Assembly (NCBI RefSeq): GCF_022835695.1
Contig: NZ_BQUV01000008.1
Location: 124,001 to 188,000 of the forward strand
From: Bradyrhizobium sp. Ce-3
Lineage (GTDB): Bacteria; Pseudomonadota; Alphaproteobacteria; Rhizobiales; Xanthobacteraceae
Direction of reading: 5' to 3'
DNA: 64,000 nucleotides
Shown: positions 52,714-61,242 of the stretch, in pieces
Layout: every line of letters begins with the position of its first letter
Numbering within the stretch: the stretch's first letter is position 1
The notes under the pieces: generated by a model
What the model was told of the DNA's origin: nothing
What the model saw: only the letters and a program-made list of their open reading frames with translations
Database searches by the model: none
Position numbers and translations under genes: made by a program

Positions 52714-54444
52714 TTACTTCTTGTCGAGCGCGAACACCCAGATCACGCCGCCTTGCGGGACGTTGTTCTCGAAGCCCGCAACCTTGCCGGCGAGCGCGTC
52801 CTGGATGCGCTGCGCGTCGACACCCCAGCCCGACTGGACCGCGATGTATTGCTTGCCGTCGACCTCATAGGACATCGGCATCGCCATGATGCCGGAGTTG
52901 GTCTTCTGCTCCCACAACACCTCGCCGGTCTTGGCGTTGAAGATCCGGAACATCCGGTCGTTGGTGCCGCCGGCGAGAACCAGGTCGCCCGCAGTCGCGG
53001 TCACCGCGCCGAACAGCTGCGAGGTCTTGTAGTCATGCTGCCAGACCTTCTTGCCGGTGACTGGATCCCACGCCTGCAGCTCGCCGAAATGATCGGCGTT
53101 CGGTGCGGGCGTCAGGCCGATGTCCTCCGGCTTGGTGCCGAGCCAGAGCTGGCCTGGAACCAGCGGCTGCTTCTCGCCGGTGAAACCGCCGCAGAAATTC
53201 TCGTTGGCGGGAACATAGACGAGCTTGGTGTTCTGGCTGTAGGCCGCCGACGGCCAGTCCTTGCCGCCCCACAGCGACGGGCAGAACTCGACCCGCTTGC
53301 CGAGCACCGGCTTGTGCTCGGGATCGAGGATCGGCCGGCCGGTCTCGGCCTCGATGCCCTTCCAGACATTGGTCTTCACGAACGGCCAGCCGGCGACATA
53401 GTTGATCTTGTCCGGCTTGCGCTCCAGCACCCAGAAGATCGCGTCGCGGCCGGGATGGACCAGGCTCTTGAACGACCGTCCGTCGCGCTGCATGTCGATC
53501 AGCATCGGCGCATCGACCTCGTCCCAGTCCCAGGAATCGTTCTGGTGATACTGGAAGTGGGTCTTGATCTTGCCGGTGTCGGGATCGAGCGCCAGCACCG
53601 AGCTGGTGTAGAGGTTGTCGCCGGCATGCATCGAGCCGGGCCATGGTGCGGCGTTGCCGACGCCCCAATAGACCGTCTTGGTGTCCTTGTCGTAGGTGCC
53701 GGTCATCCAGGCCGATCCGCCACCCGACTTCCAGTCGTCGCCGCTCCAGGTCTCGTGACCGGGCTCGCCTTCGCCGGGAATGGTGAAAGTGCGCCACAGC
53801 TCCTTGCCGCTGTTGGCGTCGAAGCCGACGACATAGCCGCGCACGCCGAACTCGCCGCCGGAACCGCCGACGATCACCTTGCCGTCGACGATCAGCGGCA
53901 TCAGGGTCATGTACTGACCCTTCTTGTAGTCCTGCACCTTGGTGTCCCAGACCACCTTGCCGGTCTTGGCGTCGAGCGCGACGACATGGTCGTCGGTGGT
54001 GGCGAGATAGAGCTTGTCCTCCCACAGGCCGACACCGCGGCTGGTCGGGTGCAGCTGGAACAGATCGTCGGGAAGCTGCCGCTTGTAGCGCCAGTACTCT
54101 TCGCCGGTCTTGGCGTTGAGCGCGATCACCTGCCCCATCGGGGTCGCGACGAACATCACGCCGTTGTTGACGATCGGCGGCGCCTCATGGCCCTCGATCA
54201 CGCCGGTCGAGAAGGTCCAGACCGGCTTGAGGTCTTTCACATTGGATGTGTTGATCTGGTCGAGCGGACTGAAACCCTGTCCGTCATAGGTCCGGCGATA
54301 GAGCATCCAGTTGCCGGGTTCGGGATTTTCGAGACGTTGCGACGTCACTGAACTGTAGTTTTCAATCGGCCCCGCCACGGCGTAGGTCGAAATGAGGCAC
54401 GTGAATGCAACACAACTCGACAGTAACCACTGCTTGCTTGTCAT
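52714..54444 (-). CDS. PQQ-dependent alcohol dehydrogenase, lanthanide-type
   Basis: A 576-aa periplasmic quinoprotein with signal peptide (MTSKQWLLSSCVAFTCLISTYAVA) and repeated beta-propeller W-motifs. Metal and catalytic residues are recognisable: Glu in GGSGGEFGVRGYV, Asn in VGNAAPWPG, and the catalytic Asp in NDSWDWDEVDAP. The residue two after the catalytic Asp is Asp (DWD), the mark of lanthanide-dependent XoxF/PedH-type enzymes. The vicinal Cys pair usual in methanol dehydrogenase is absent (LHPTSRGVGLW). The gene follows a Rieske gene and shares its operon. GGGAGGT precedes the ATG. Confidence 0.93.
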   Translation of the reverse strand: MTSKQWLLSSCVAFTCLISTYAVAGPIENYSSVTSQRLENPEPGNWMLYRRTYDGQGFSPLDQINTSNVKDLKPVWTFSTGVIEGHEAPPIVNNGVMFVATPMGQVIALNAKTGEEYWRYKRQLPDDLFQLHPTSRGVGLWEDKLYLATTDDHVVALDAKTGKVVWDTKVQDYKKGQYMTLMPLIVDGKVIVGGSGGEFGVRGYVVGFDANSGKELWRTFTIPGEGEPGHETWSGDDWKSGGGSAWMTGTYDKDTKTVYWGVGNAAPWPGSMHAGDNLYTSSVLALDPDTGKIKTHFQYHQNDSWDWDEVDAPMLIDMQRDGRSFKSLVHPGRDAIFWVLERKPDKINYVAGWPFVKTNVWKGIEAETGRPILDPEHKPVLGKRVEFCPSLWGGKDWPSAAYSQNTKLVYVPANENFCGGFTGEKQPLVPGQLWLGTKPEDIGLTPAPNADHFGELQAWDPVTGKKVWQHDYKTSQLFGAVTATAGDLVLAGGTNDRMFRIFNAKTGEVLWEQKTNSGIMAMPMSYEVDGKQYIAVQSGWGVDAQRIQDALAGKVAGFENNVPQGGVIWVFALDKK

Positions 54445-54526
54445 GAGATGCTACCTCCCTCTGCTCTGTTTTGTTTTTTCAGTCTTGGTTTTGTTATTTA
54501 AGTCACGCAGAAATCCCGGTGCGGCC

Positions 54527-55174
54527 TCATCCTCCTTGCTGGGCACCCACCTTTCCAACGAATGGCGCTGCGACCGTGATCGCGCCGTCGGCAACCGTCA
54601 GCGGCAGTGCCGCGAGGCGACGTGGCGCCGGCCCGAACACCACCTGCGCATTCTGCCGCGGATCGTATTCGGAGTTGTGACAGAGGCATTTCAGGACGTT
54701 CTTGTCGCCCTGGTCCTGCTTCACCCAGGCGGTGATCGGACATCCGGCATGCGAACAGATCACCGAGTAGCAGACGATGCCGTCTGGCGAACGTGCGCGC
54801 GTCGTGTCGTCGAGCTCGTTCGGATCGAGCTTGACGAGGACGACCTCGTTGAGCCGCGAACCCTTGCGGATGACGGACGTCTTCGGGTCCTGCGGCCAGG
54901 CGCGAATGGGCGGTCCGCCGAGCGTCAGATCATCCGACTTGATGACCTGGCCGGCCTTGTCGCCTTCGGCACGCACCAGCACGTCGGCTTTTTGCGGCCG
55001 CTCACTTGCGCCGGGCTGGTCTTCATCGTCGGCGGCTGCGGGCTCGATCGCGGCAAGACAGGCGCAGCTCGCAAGCGCGGTCAACACCGCGCGACGCGTC
55101 GGATCGGTCAACGACCCTGCTGCATCGGATTCACCGGATTGTTCGATGGAAGCGCTGGGGTTGGATTGCGGCAT
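54527..55174 (-). CDS. Rieske [2Fe-2S] protein, exported
   Basis: A 215-aa protein with a twin-arginine-like signal (RRAVLTALASCACLAAIEPAAA). The Rieske motif is CSHAGCP in the first loop and CLCHNSEYD in the second; both Cys and both His ligands are present. The start at 55174 is chosen as the longer frame has no ribosome site. It lies 82 nt upstream of the PQQ dehydrogenase gene and probably carries its electrons or links it to the respiratory chain. Confidence 0.9.
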   Translation of the reverse strand: MPQSNPSASIEQSGESDAAGSLTDPTRRAVLTALASCACLAAIEPAAADDEDQPGASERPQKADVLVRAEGDKAGQVIKSDDLTLGGPPIRAWPQDPKTSVIRKGSRLNEVVLVKLDPNELDDTTRARSPDGIVCYSVICSHAGCPITAWVKQDQGDKNVLKCLCHNSEYDPRQNAQVVFGPAPRRLAALPLTVADGAITVAAPFVGKVGAQQGG

Positions 55175-55312
55175 GGCGCAAGCTGAACGTGCAACTCGGC
55201 CGAAAAGATGGCGACATACATTCTCGATGCGCGAACGCATGCGCAAAAAATACGCTGCAGCTTTTGGTTGCGGATTTGGTTGATTGCCTGCGCGGCTTCG
55301 CGATCGCTTCGA

Positions 55313-55648
55313 TCAGGGCTCGTTGACGAAGCTCAGCCTGCCGACAGGTTTCAGTGTCTTTGCATCAAATGTGCGGATCTCTGTTGCACCGCCTATATCG
55401 AGCGTCAGCACCAGCCGCTCGCCGGCTGTGCCGGTGGCGACGATGCGCGCGCCTTTCGGCAGCGCAGCAGTGACGTCGGAGACCGAAACAGGGCTTCCAT
55501 CGCCGCGATAAAGGCGGTAGCCGATGGCAATCAACACGACGGCCACGGCCAATGCCGAGGTCAGGCCCGCGATCAGCATCATGCGCCGCACCCGCGCGAT
55601 CAGCGCAGTCTGGTCGGGGGTCGGTTCGGTTACAGCGGTGTCGGTCAT
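55313..55648 (-). CDS. DUF6476 family membrane protein
   Basis: A 111-aa protein with one membrane helix (MLIAGLTSALAVAVVLIAIGYRLY) and a small periplasmic domain ending in DIGGATEIRTFDAKTLKPVG. It resembles the DUF6476 proteins next to RluD-type synthases in alphaproteobacteria. The start may be the ATG at 55648 or the GTG one codon earlier. It is divergent from the synthase gene with little space between. Function unknown. Confidence 0.8.
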   Translation of the reverse strand: MTDTAVTEPTPDQTALIARVRRMMLIAGLTSALAVAVVLIAIGYRLYRGDGSPVSVSDVTAALPKGARIVATGTAGERLVLTLDIGGATEIRTFDAKTLKPVGRLSFVNEP

Positions 55649-55680
55649 CACAAGGCTCTATATCTTTGCAACAGGTCGAT

Positions 55681-56694
55681 TTGAATCAGGTGTCTTCGAA
55701 TGGCGGTCGGAAGCTGGAGGTCATCGTCGCGGGCGACGAGGGTTCGGCCCGGCTTGACCGCGTGCTCGCGCAGCGCACTCCGGAGCTGTCGCGGTCCCGG
55801 CTGAAGGCACTGATCCTCGCCGGTTCCGTGACCGTCAAGGACGCCGTCGTCCGCGACCCCGCTTATCATGTCGCCAACGGCGATACGATCATAATCGACG
55901 TGCCGGAGGCCGCGCCCGCCGAGCCCCAGGGCGAAGACATCGCGCTCGATATCGTGTTCGAGGACGACGACATCGTCGTCATCAACAAGCCCAGGGGCCT
56001 GGTCGTGCATCCGGCGGCCGGCCACGCCACCGGAACGCTGGTCAACGCGCTGATCGCGCATTGCGGCGCGAGCCTGTCCGGCATCGGCGGGGTCAAGCGG
56101 CCGGGCATCGTGCACCGCCTCGACAAGGACACCACGGGCCTGATGGTGGTGGCCAAGAACGACCAGGCCCACCAGTCGCTGACCGCGCAGTTCGCCGACC
56201 ACGGCCGCACCGGTCCGATGGAGCGCGGCTACATGGCGTTCGCCTGGGGCGTGCCGAACCGGCCGCACGGCACGATCGACGCGCCGATCGACCGCCATCC
56301 GCATGCCCGCGAGAAAATGGCCGTCCGCCAGGGCGGCCGCGAGGCGATCACCCATTTCGAGGTGCGTGAGAGCTTTGCCGGCCGCGACGGCAAGCCGGTC
56401 GCCTCGCTGCTGGCGTGCCGGCTCGAGACCGGGCGGACCCATCAGATCCGCGTCCACCTCGCCCATCTCGGCCATCCCCTGCTGGGCGACAGCGTTTACG
56501 GCGCCCACTTCAAGACCAAGGCCGGGCAGCTCGGCGCGGAAGGTAAGGACGCACTCACCGCGCTGGGCCGGCAGGCCTTGCACGCCTATCTGCTGGCATT
56601 GGAGCACCCCCGCACCGGGGAACTTTTGCACTGGGAAGCGCCGCTGCCGGAGGATTTGCTTCTCCTGCAGCGGGCGCTGGAAGCGGCGGTATGA
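55681..56694 (+). CDS. rluD: RluD-type 23S rRNA pseudouridine synthase
   Basis: A 337-aa RluA-family enzyme. An N-terminal S4 domain (SARLDRVLAQRTPELSRSRLKALILAGSV) is followed by the synthase domain with the catalytic Asp in HRLDKDTTGLMVVAKND and the family box LETGRTHQIRVHLAHLGHPLLGD. It isomerises uridines in large-subunit rRNA, most likely the helix 69 sites. The start is uncertain: TTG at 55681 or GTG at 55690. It precedes rpoH, a common alphaproteobacterial order. Confidence 0.9.
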   Translation: MNQVSSNGGRKLEVIVAGDEGSARLDRVLAQRTPELSRSRLKALILAGSVTVKDAVVRDPAYHVANGDTIIIDVPEAAPAEPQGEDIALDIVFEDDDIVVINKPRGLVVHPAAGHATGTLVNALIAHCGASLSGIGGVKRPGIVHRLDKDTTGLMVVAKNDQAHQSLTAQFADHGRTGPMERGYMAFAWGVPNRPHGTIDAPIDRHPHAREKMAVRQGGREAITHFEVRESFAGRDGKPVASLLACRLETGRTHQIRVHLAHLGHPLLGDSVYGAHFKTKAGQLGAEGKDALTALGRQALHAYLLALEHPRTGELLHWEAPLPEDLLLLQRALEAAV

Positions 56695-56910
56695 CGCACC
56701 CTCCCCAGAAAACCAAAGCTATGACAACAGGTTATAGCTGGCACACGGGGACGTGACGTCAGCAATCCTTCCCTATCACGGACAGTTTGGTGTATGTTGC
56801 ACCTGCGCTGAATATCCAGCGCGGAACATCGCAGCATGGCCGGCTTTAACCCAGCGGCCACCTGCCGGGCCCGCCGCTATCGGGGGTCTGAACCACTGGA
56901 GGGCGCTCAA

Positions 56911-57807
56911 ATGGCCCGTACAGCTACGTTGCCGGTCCTCAATGGAGAATCCGGCCTTTCACGTTACCTCGCCGAGATCCGCAAGTTTCCCATGCTGGAA
57001 CCCCAGCAGGAGTACATGCTCGCCAAGCGTTGGCGCGAGCATGACGATCGCGACGCGGCGCATAAGCTCGTCACCAGCCATCTCAGGCTCGTGGCCAAGA
57101 TCGCCATGGGCTATCGCGGCTACGGCTTGCCGATCTCCGAGGTCGTCTCGGAAGGCAATGTCGGCCTGATGCAGGCGGTGAAGCGATTCGAGCCCGAGAA
57201 GGGCTTCCGTCTCGCCACTTACGCCATGTGGTGGATCAAGGCGTCAATACAAGAGTACATTCTGCGTTCCTGGTCGCTCGTGAAGATGGGCACCACCGCG
57301 AACCAGAAGAAGCTGTTCTTCAACCTGCGCAAGGCCAAGAGCAAGATCTCGGCCCTGGAAGAGGGTGATCTCCACCCCGACCAGGTCAAGCTGATCGCCA
57401 AGCGCCTCGGCGTGACCGATCAGGACGTGATCGACATGAACCGCCGCCTCGGTGGCGACGCGTCGCTCAACGCCCCGATCCGCGACGACGGCGAAGCCGG
57501 CGAATGGCAGGACTGGCTGGTCGACAACTCGCCCAACGCCGAAGCCCTGATGGCCGAGAGCGAGGAGTTCGATCATCGCCGCCAGGCCCTGAACGGTGCG
57601 ATCGGCGTGCTCAACCCGCGCGAACGCCGCATCTTCGAGGCGCGGCGCCTGGCGGATGAGCCGATGACGCTGGAAGATCTCGCCGCCGAGTTCGGCGTGT
57701 CGCGCGAGCGTGTGCGGCAGATCGAGGTCCGCGCCTTCGAAAAGGTGCAGTCGGCCGTCAAGGGCACGATTGCCCGGCAGGAAGCAGCACTCGAAGCCGC
57801 GCACTGA
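56911..57807 (+). CDS. rpoH: RNA polymerase sigma-32 factor RpoH
   Basis: A 298-aa heat-shock sigma factor. Region 2 (HLRLVAKIAMGYRGYGLPISEVVSEGNVGLMQAVKRFEPEKG, then YAMWWIKASIQEYILRSWSLVKMGTT, the QKKLFFNLR RpoH box following) and region 4 (LEDLAAEFGVSRERVRQIEVRAFEKVQ) are complete. GGAGGGC precedes the ATG at 56911; the longer frame adds residues with no homology. RpoH drives chaperone genes such as clpB, which is also in this window. A strong terminator follows. Confidence 0.96.
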   Translation: MARTATLPVLNGESGLSRYLAEIRKFPMLEPQQEYMLAKRWREHDDRDAAHKLVTSHLRLVAKIAMGYRGYGLPISEVVSEGNVGLMQAVKRFEPEKGFRLATYAMWWIKASIQEYILRSWSLVKMGTTANQKKLFFNLRKAKSKISALEEGDLHPDQVKLIAKRLGVTDQDVIDMNRRLGGDASLNAPIRDDGEAGEWQDWLVDNSPNAEALMAESEEFDHRRQALNGAIGVLNPRERRIFEARRLADEPMTLEDLAAEFGVSRERVRQIEVRAFEKVQSAVKGTIARQEAALEAAH

Positions 57808-57834
57808 TCGCGCGGCGGCAAGCCAACAGACACG

Positions 57835-57865
57835 AAAGCCGGCGGCAACGCCGGCTTTTTTGTTT
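57835..57865 (+). terminator. Rho-independent terminator of rpoH
   Basis: AAAGCCGGCG and CGCCGGCTTT form a perfect 10-bp stem with a 4-nt loop, followed by a T-rich run (TTTTGTTTT). It lies 27 nt after the rpoH stop. Confidence 0.92.
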
Positions 57866-57884
57866 TGGGGGTCGCTCTCCACCG

Positions 57885-57995
57885 TCGCCCTCCGCGAAAG
57901 CGGGGGACCCAGCACGCCGCGGCCTCACGGTTCAATCACCGCCGTCTCTGGAATACTGTATCGCCCGCCTTCGCGGGCGATGACAGTTGTGGGGG
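57885..57995. repeat. Dispersed intergenic repeat after rpoH
   Basis: A segment with hairpins such as GCCCGCCTTCGCGGGCGA near its right end, and the phrase GAAAGCGGGGGACCCAGCA, typical of an abundant rhizobial intergenic repeat. No gene lies in it. Confidence 0.5.
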
Positions 57996-58063
57996 TGACG
58001 GTAGCGGGAAGTACGGATCATAGTCATGTCGGCTAAGGCCAGAAGCACAAATATCGTTCGTCC

Positions 58064-58489
58064 TCAAAGGTAGCCTTGGCGTATGGCTGTTACGGTGGTC
58101 ATGACAATGAGAACGATAGTCACGAGCGCACCTGAAACATAGAGAATGGTTCTGATGCTGCCGCCTTTCGCGGCGTTGCCGCCACGCAAATAGACCGCAA
58201 CGTGGATCAGCCGAATTGCGACATAGACCCATATGAGCGCGGCAAGCGTGGCGGGTCCTACCCCCACCATCATAGCCAGCACGGCTGGGACGACAAAGGG
58301 TGTCAGCGCCTCCACCCCGTTCATGTGGACGCGATCGATCCGGTACAACGGATTGCTGTCGTCCGCCGGCAGAACAGGTCCGGAGAGCACCCCCGCTCTG
58401 CCTTTGGACGATCCCGAATGAATCGCCAGCAAGATGGACAGAAGACAGAGGGCAAGCACCCCGATGATGCTGAGCGAGTAGGCTGCCAT
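58064..58489 (-). CDS. MAPEG family membrane protein
   Basis: A 141-aa protein with four hydrophobic segments, of the MAPEG type (glutathione/eicosanoid membrane proteins). NPLYRIDRVHMNGVEALTPFV is a typical MAPEG block. The start at 58489 has GGAGG upstream. It is the last gene of an operon with an ArsR regulator and an SRPBCC protein. A role in detoxification is inferred from the family. Confidence 0.85.
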   Translation of the reverse strand: MAAYSLSIIGVLALCLLSILLAIHSGSSKGRAGVLSGPVLPADDSNPLYRIDRVHMNGVEALTPFVVPAVLAMMVGVGPATLAALIWVYVAIRLIHVAVYLRGGNAAKGGSIRTILYVSGALVTIVLIVMTTVTAIRQGYL

Positions 58490-58534
58490 ACGGACCTCCG
58501 CGATAACGATGACGTCGCATGGGACACGCAAGCG

Positions 58535-59020
58535 CTAGCGCTCGCGAGCAATCCGCCCAGTGAACCGCTTTAGGTACAACGGCCAACCCTGATCGCCCTC
58601 AAGGCTGTTGCGCTCGACTTCCCAACCTTGGCCATGGCGTTCGAGGTGGCGGTGTTCTAGCTCCAGCCGCGTCCGGGTTGGCGTCTCGGCAATGAACCGC
58701 ACCTCCCATTCGCTGGTCTTTTCAGGATCGGGCTCGATTTGCCAGTGCGGGCTGATGTCCCAGCTTAGAAGTACCCGATTGGGCGGCTCAAAGGCTAACA
58801 CACGCGCCCATCGGCATTCGCTGCCGTCAATACCGCGATCAAAAATGTGTCCACCCACACGAGGCTCGAACACGGTCTCTGCGATGGGGACGGCCAGCAG
58901 GTTGTGCTCACGCGGCTTGAAGCTGCCGAAGTCCTCAGTGAAAACCTTGAACGCACGCTCGATAGGCGCCTCGACCACGATAGATTGTTTGATGGGCGCG
59001 GGCGATACACGTGTGCTCAT
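58535..59020 (-). CDS. SRPBCC / AHSA1-like domain protein
   Basis: A 161-aa START-fold protein. The opening QSIVVEAPIERAFKVFTEDF and the end HRHLERHGQGWEVERNSLEGDQGWPLYLKRFTG are typical of AHSA1-type SRPBCC proteins, which bind hydrophobic ligands. Its ATG is 2 nt after the ArsR stop, the usual ArsR-SRPBCC pair. The ligand is unknown. Confidence 0.9.
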   Translation of the reverse strand: MSTRVSPAPIKQSIVVEAPIERAFKVFTEDFGSFKPREHNLLAVPIAETVFEPRVGGHIFDRGIDGSECRWARVLAFEPPNRVLLSWDISPHWQIEPDPEKTSEWEVRFIAETPTRTRLELEHRHLERHGQGWEVERNSLEGDQGWPLYLKRFTGRIARER

Positions 59021-59022
59021 TG

Positions 59023-59334
59023 TTAGTCCTCCCGTGATTTTTCGACGGCCACTTTGTAAGCCGCCAGTGCGCTACTCCAGAACCGGTCAAGCCAGGCGCG
59101 CATCTGGCCGAGCCCCGCTGGATCGATGTGATAAACGTTGCTGGCACCCTTCGGCTCGGCCCGAACCAAACGAGATTCGCGCAACACCTTGAGATGCTGG
59201 GAGACGGCTGACTGGGAGACCGTCAATTCTCGGGTGATTTCGGCGACCGTGCGAGGCCGCGCTCCCACGAGTTCGAATATTCGTCTGCGAGTCGGATCGC
59301 CTAGCGCGGCCAGTTGCACGCTATCTCTAACCAT
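59023..59334 (-). CDS. ArsR family transcriptional regulator
   Basis: A 103-aa winged-helix regulator: RDSVQLAALGDPTRRRIFELVG, then ARPRTVAEITRELTVSQSAVSQHLKVLRESRLV. No metal-binding CxC is visible, so it is of the non-metal type that occurs with SRPBCC genes. It likely binds the palindrome at 59397-59420. Confidence 0.92.
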   Translation of the reverse strand: MVRDSVQLAALGDPTRRRIFELVGARPRTVAEITRELTVSQSAVSQHLKVLRESRLVRAEPKGASNVYHIDPAGLGQMRAWLDRFWSSALAAYKVAVEKSRED

Positions 59335-59396
59335 GGCGAGCCGACGCTATGCCCACGGGACCTCGCCATTCGATCACCACATCGGAACTCCCGCAT

Positions 59397-59437
59397 AATC
59401 ATTAGCAATGGCTAATGATTAGCATATACTAATGATT
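59397..59437. promoter_or_regulatory. ArsR operator
   Basis: AATCATTAGC (59397-59406) and GCTAATGATT (59411-59420) are a perfect 10-bp inverted repeat with a 4-nt spacer. A third half-site TAATGATT lies at 59430-59437. It is 62 bp upstream of the ArsR start and should control the ArsR-SRPBCC-MAPEG operon. Confidence 0.75.
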
Positions 59438-59578
59438 GCGTCAAACGTGCTTGGCTCGATTGATCCTCGCGCGGGCGAAACTTCGGCTTCGGGTCAGAAG
59501 GCGATATCCCTGAGGTCGGATCGGGTTTCCGCTTCGGCCCCGAAAGCCGGCATCCTGGAATCTAATGGAGTACGCCCC

Positions 59579-59653
59579 AACTCGCCCTACTGCCACGCCA
59601 CGGTCGCGCGCGCAGCCTTCGCGATAGCGGGCGTCCTTGACGTCGATCCAGTC
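59579..59653 (-). pseudogene. Decayed fragment of the amidase gene 3' end
   Basis: About 75 bases resemble the 3' end of the amidase gene at 62275-62351, in the same orientation. The shared part reads AGCGGGCGTCCTTGA-GTCGATCCAGT on the plus strand with one change, and the encoded DWIDVKDARYREGCA compares with NWIDFKDARYCEGCA. A 2-nt deletion breaks the frame. It ends exactly where a dispersed repeat begins. Confidence 0.7.
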
Positions 59654-59740
59654 CGTAGGATGGTGGAGCGCAGCGATACCCATCATCCCGCCGCGTGGCA
59701 CGAGGTCGATGGATATCGCCGCGCTCGGCCCATCCTGCGA
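59654..59740. repeat. Dispersed inverted repeat (GTAGGATGG type)
   Basis: CGTAGGATGGTGGAGCGCAG at the left and GCGCTCGGCCCATCCTGCG at the right form an imperfect long palindrome. The middle has ATACCCATCATC and GATGGATAT arms. This is a common Bradyrhizobium intergenic repeat; it adjoins the amidase fragment. Confidence 0.75.
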
Positions 59741-59756
59741 AGCTCACAAGCTCCGC

Positions 59757-60212
59757 CTATCGGGTGGTCGTCTCTTCGCCCGGTGGGCACTCCCGATAGC
59801 CGAAGCGCTCGATCAGCACGCGACCTTCCAGCGGATGCAATGCCTCGCTATCCATGTGGTGGCCTTCGAGCAGATAGTGCCGCAGCGCCTCGTTGTACTG
59901 GGAGAGCAGCGCACGGCTCGCCCGCGTGTCCGGACCGGTGCGGTCTTCCGCAAGGTCGTGGCCGGCGTGAAACATCAGTTGGGCATCGCGCTGAACGCAG
60001 ACATTCCGGATGCCGAGGAACAGCGTGCAAGCTGATTTGCAAATCCCTTCGATGCGGAATTCATCGCCGCTCGCATTGTATTGACGGACGATCTTCAGGA
60101 AGTCCGGAATATAGCCGCCGTCGGCAAACGGCACCGACGACCCCGCCTCCGGCCACGCCGGGGACGTCAAAGCGCACAGCATCGCGGCGCAGATCCAAAA
60201 CCATCGAAGCAT
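59757..60212 (-). CDS. Secreted ClpP-like protein (COG3904-type)
   Basis: A 151-aa exported protein with signal peptide (MLRWFWICAAMLCALTSPAWPEA). The core IEGICKSACTLFLGIRNVCVQRDAQLMFHAGHD resembles periplasmic ClpP/crotonase-fold proteins with the SAC motif (possible Ser nucleophile) and a downstream His. It lacks the long N-terminal half of larger members. The exact function is unknown. Confidence 0.78.
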   Translation of the reverse strand: MLRWFWICAAMLCALTSPAWPEAGSSVPFADGGYIPDFLKIVRQYNASGDEFRIEGICKSACTLFLGIRNVCVQRDAQLMFHAGHDLAEDRTGPDTRASRALLSQYNEALRHYLLEGHHMDSEALHPLEGRVLIERFGYRECPPGEETTTR

Positions 60213-60346
60213 CGCGGCCCCCCGGGTTCGCGGGCCACCAATAGCCCGGTTGAACGCGACGGGCCAACGAATGTCGGCGCCGGGTCAAAGCCGCTGATCG
60301 CGACCGAGCCGAAGGACTTCCGGCCCACCCCGAACGGCCGAACGTT

Positions 60347-61147
60347 TCATTTTTCGGCCAGCATGGGAGCTGCCTGTGCCGGAAGCACGATCACTTTCGC
60401 GCCGACTTTCACCCGATCGTAGAGATCCGTGACGTCGTCATTGGTCAGCCGGATGCAGCCGGACGACACCCGCTTGCCGATCGTATCGGGCTTGTTGGTG
60501 CCGTGAATTCGATATTCGGTATCGCCCAGATACATCGCCCGGGCACCGAGCGGATTGCCGGGACCGCCTGCCATGAACCGCGGCAGATAGGGCTGGCGCG
60601 AAATCATCTCCGCGGGCGGACGCCAGTCCGGCCATTCCGTCTTGCGCGCCACGACCTGTTCGCCGGACCATGTGAAGCCTTCGCGGCCGACACCGATGCC
60701 GTAGCGCATCGCCTGCCCGCCGTTCAGAACGAGATAGAGGAATGTGTTTCCAGTATCGATGACGACGGTGCCCGGCGGCTGGTGGCTGACGTAGTCGACC
60801 ACCTGGCGTGCAAATCTTCCGGGAGCCTCAGCGGCTTTTGGCGTTTCGATTCTTGCTGTCTCGATCCGGGGCGCCGGGACCGGGATTGGAACCGGGGCCG
60901 GCGCTGGAGCTGGAGGCTGGACCGGCGCCGCGACGTGAACAGGGGCCGATGGCGCAGCAGTGGATGACGCAGCAGTCGATGGCGCCGGGACCTGGTGGGC
61001 GGCCTGCTTCCGTGCCGGTTGAACGCCCGCCGGGCGCGACAGCAAACCGTAGCCCAACGCGGCGGCGGCCACGACGCCGATCGCAACTCGTCCAGCCACC
61101 GGCAGCGCAAGCGCCTCGGTCTTCTTACGTTTAGCCCGCTTACCCAT
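60347..61147 (-). CDS. L,D-transpeptidase (YkuD domain)
   Basis: A 266-aa cell-wall enzyme. A cytosolic basic start (MGKRAKRKK) is followed by a membrane anchor (VAGRVAIGVVAAAALGYGLL), then a Pro/Ala-rich linker of about 60 residues and the YkuD domain. The catalytic signature is YRIHGTNKPDTIG...RVSSGCIRLTNDDV with His and Cys present. The start at 61147 follows GGGAGAG. It makes 3-3 cross-links or attaches proteins to peptidoglycan in the periplasm. Confidence 0.93.
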   Translation of the reverse strand: MGKRAKRKKTEALALPVAGRVAIGVVAAAALGYGLLSRPAGVQPARKQAAHQVPAPSTAASSTAAPSAPVHVAAPVQPPAPAPAPVPIPVPAPRIETARIETPKAAEAPGRFARQVVDYVSHQPPGTVVIDTGNTFLYLVLNGGQAMRYGIGVGREGFTWSGEQVVARKTEWPDWRPPAEMISRQPYLPRFMAGGPGNPLGARAMYLGDTEYRIHGTNKPDTIGKRVSSGCIRLTNDDVTDLYDRVKVGAKVIVLPAQAAPMLAEK

Positions 61148-61242
61148 ACCTCTCCCCTGATCCCCGTGCCTGGAGGAGGTACAAGGCAAGTTTTAACAAG
61201 CCTCGAAGCGATTTCGCCCCGGCCGGAAATCGCCAAGCGTCG

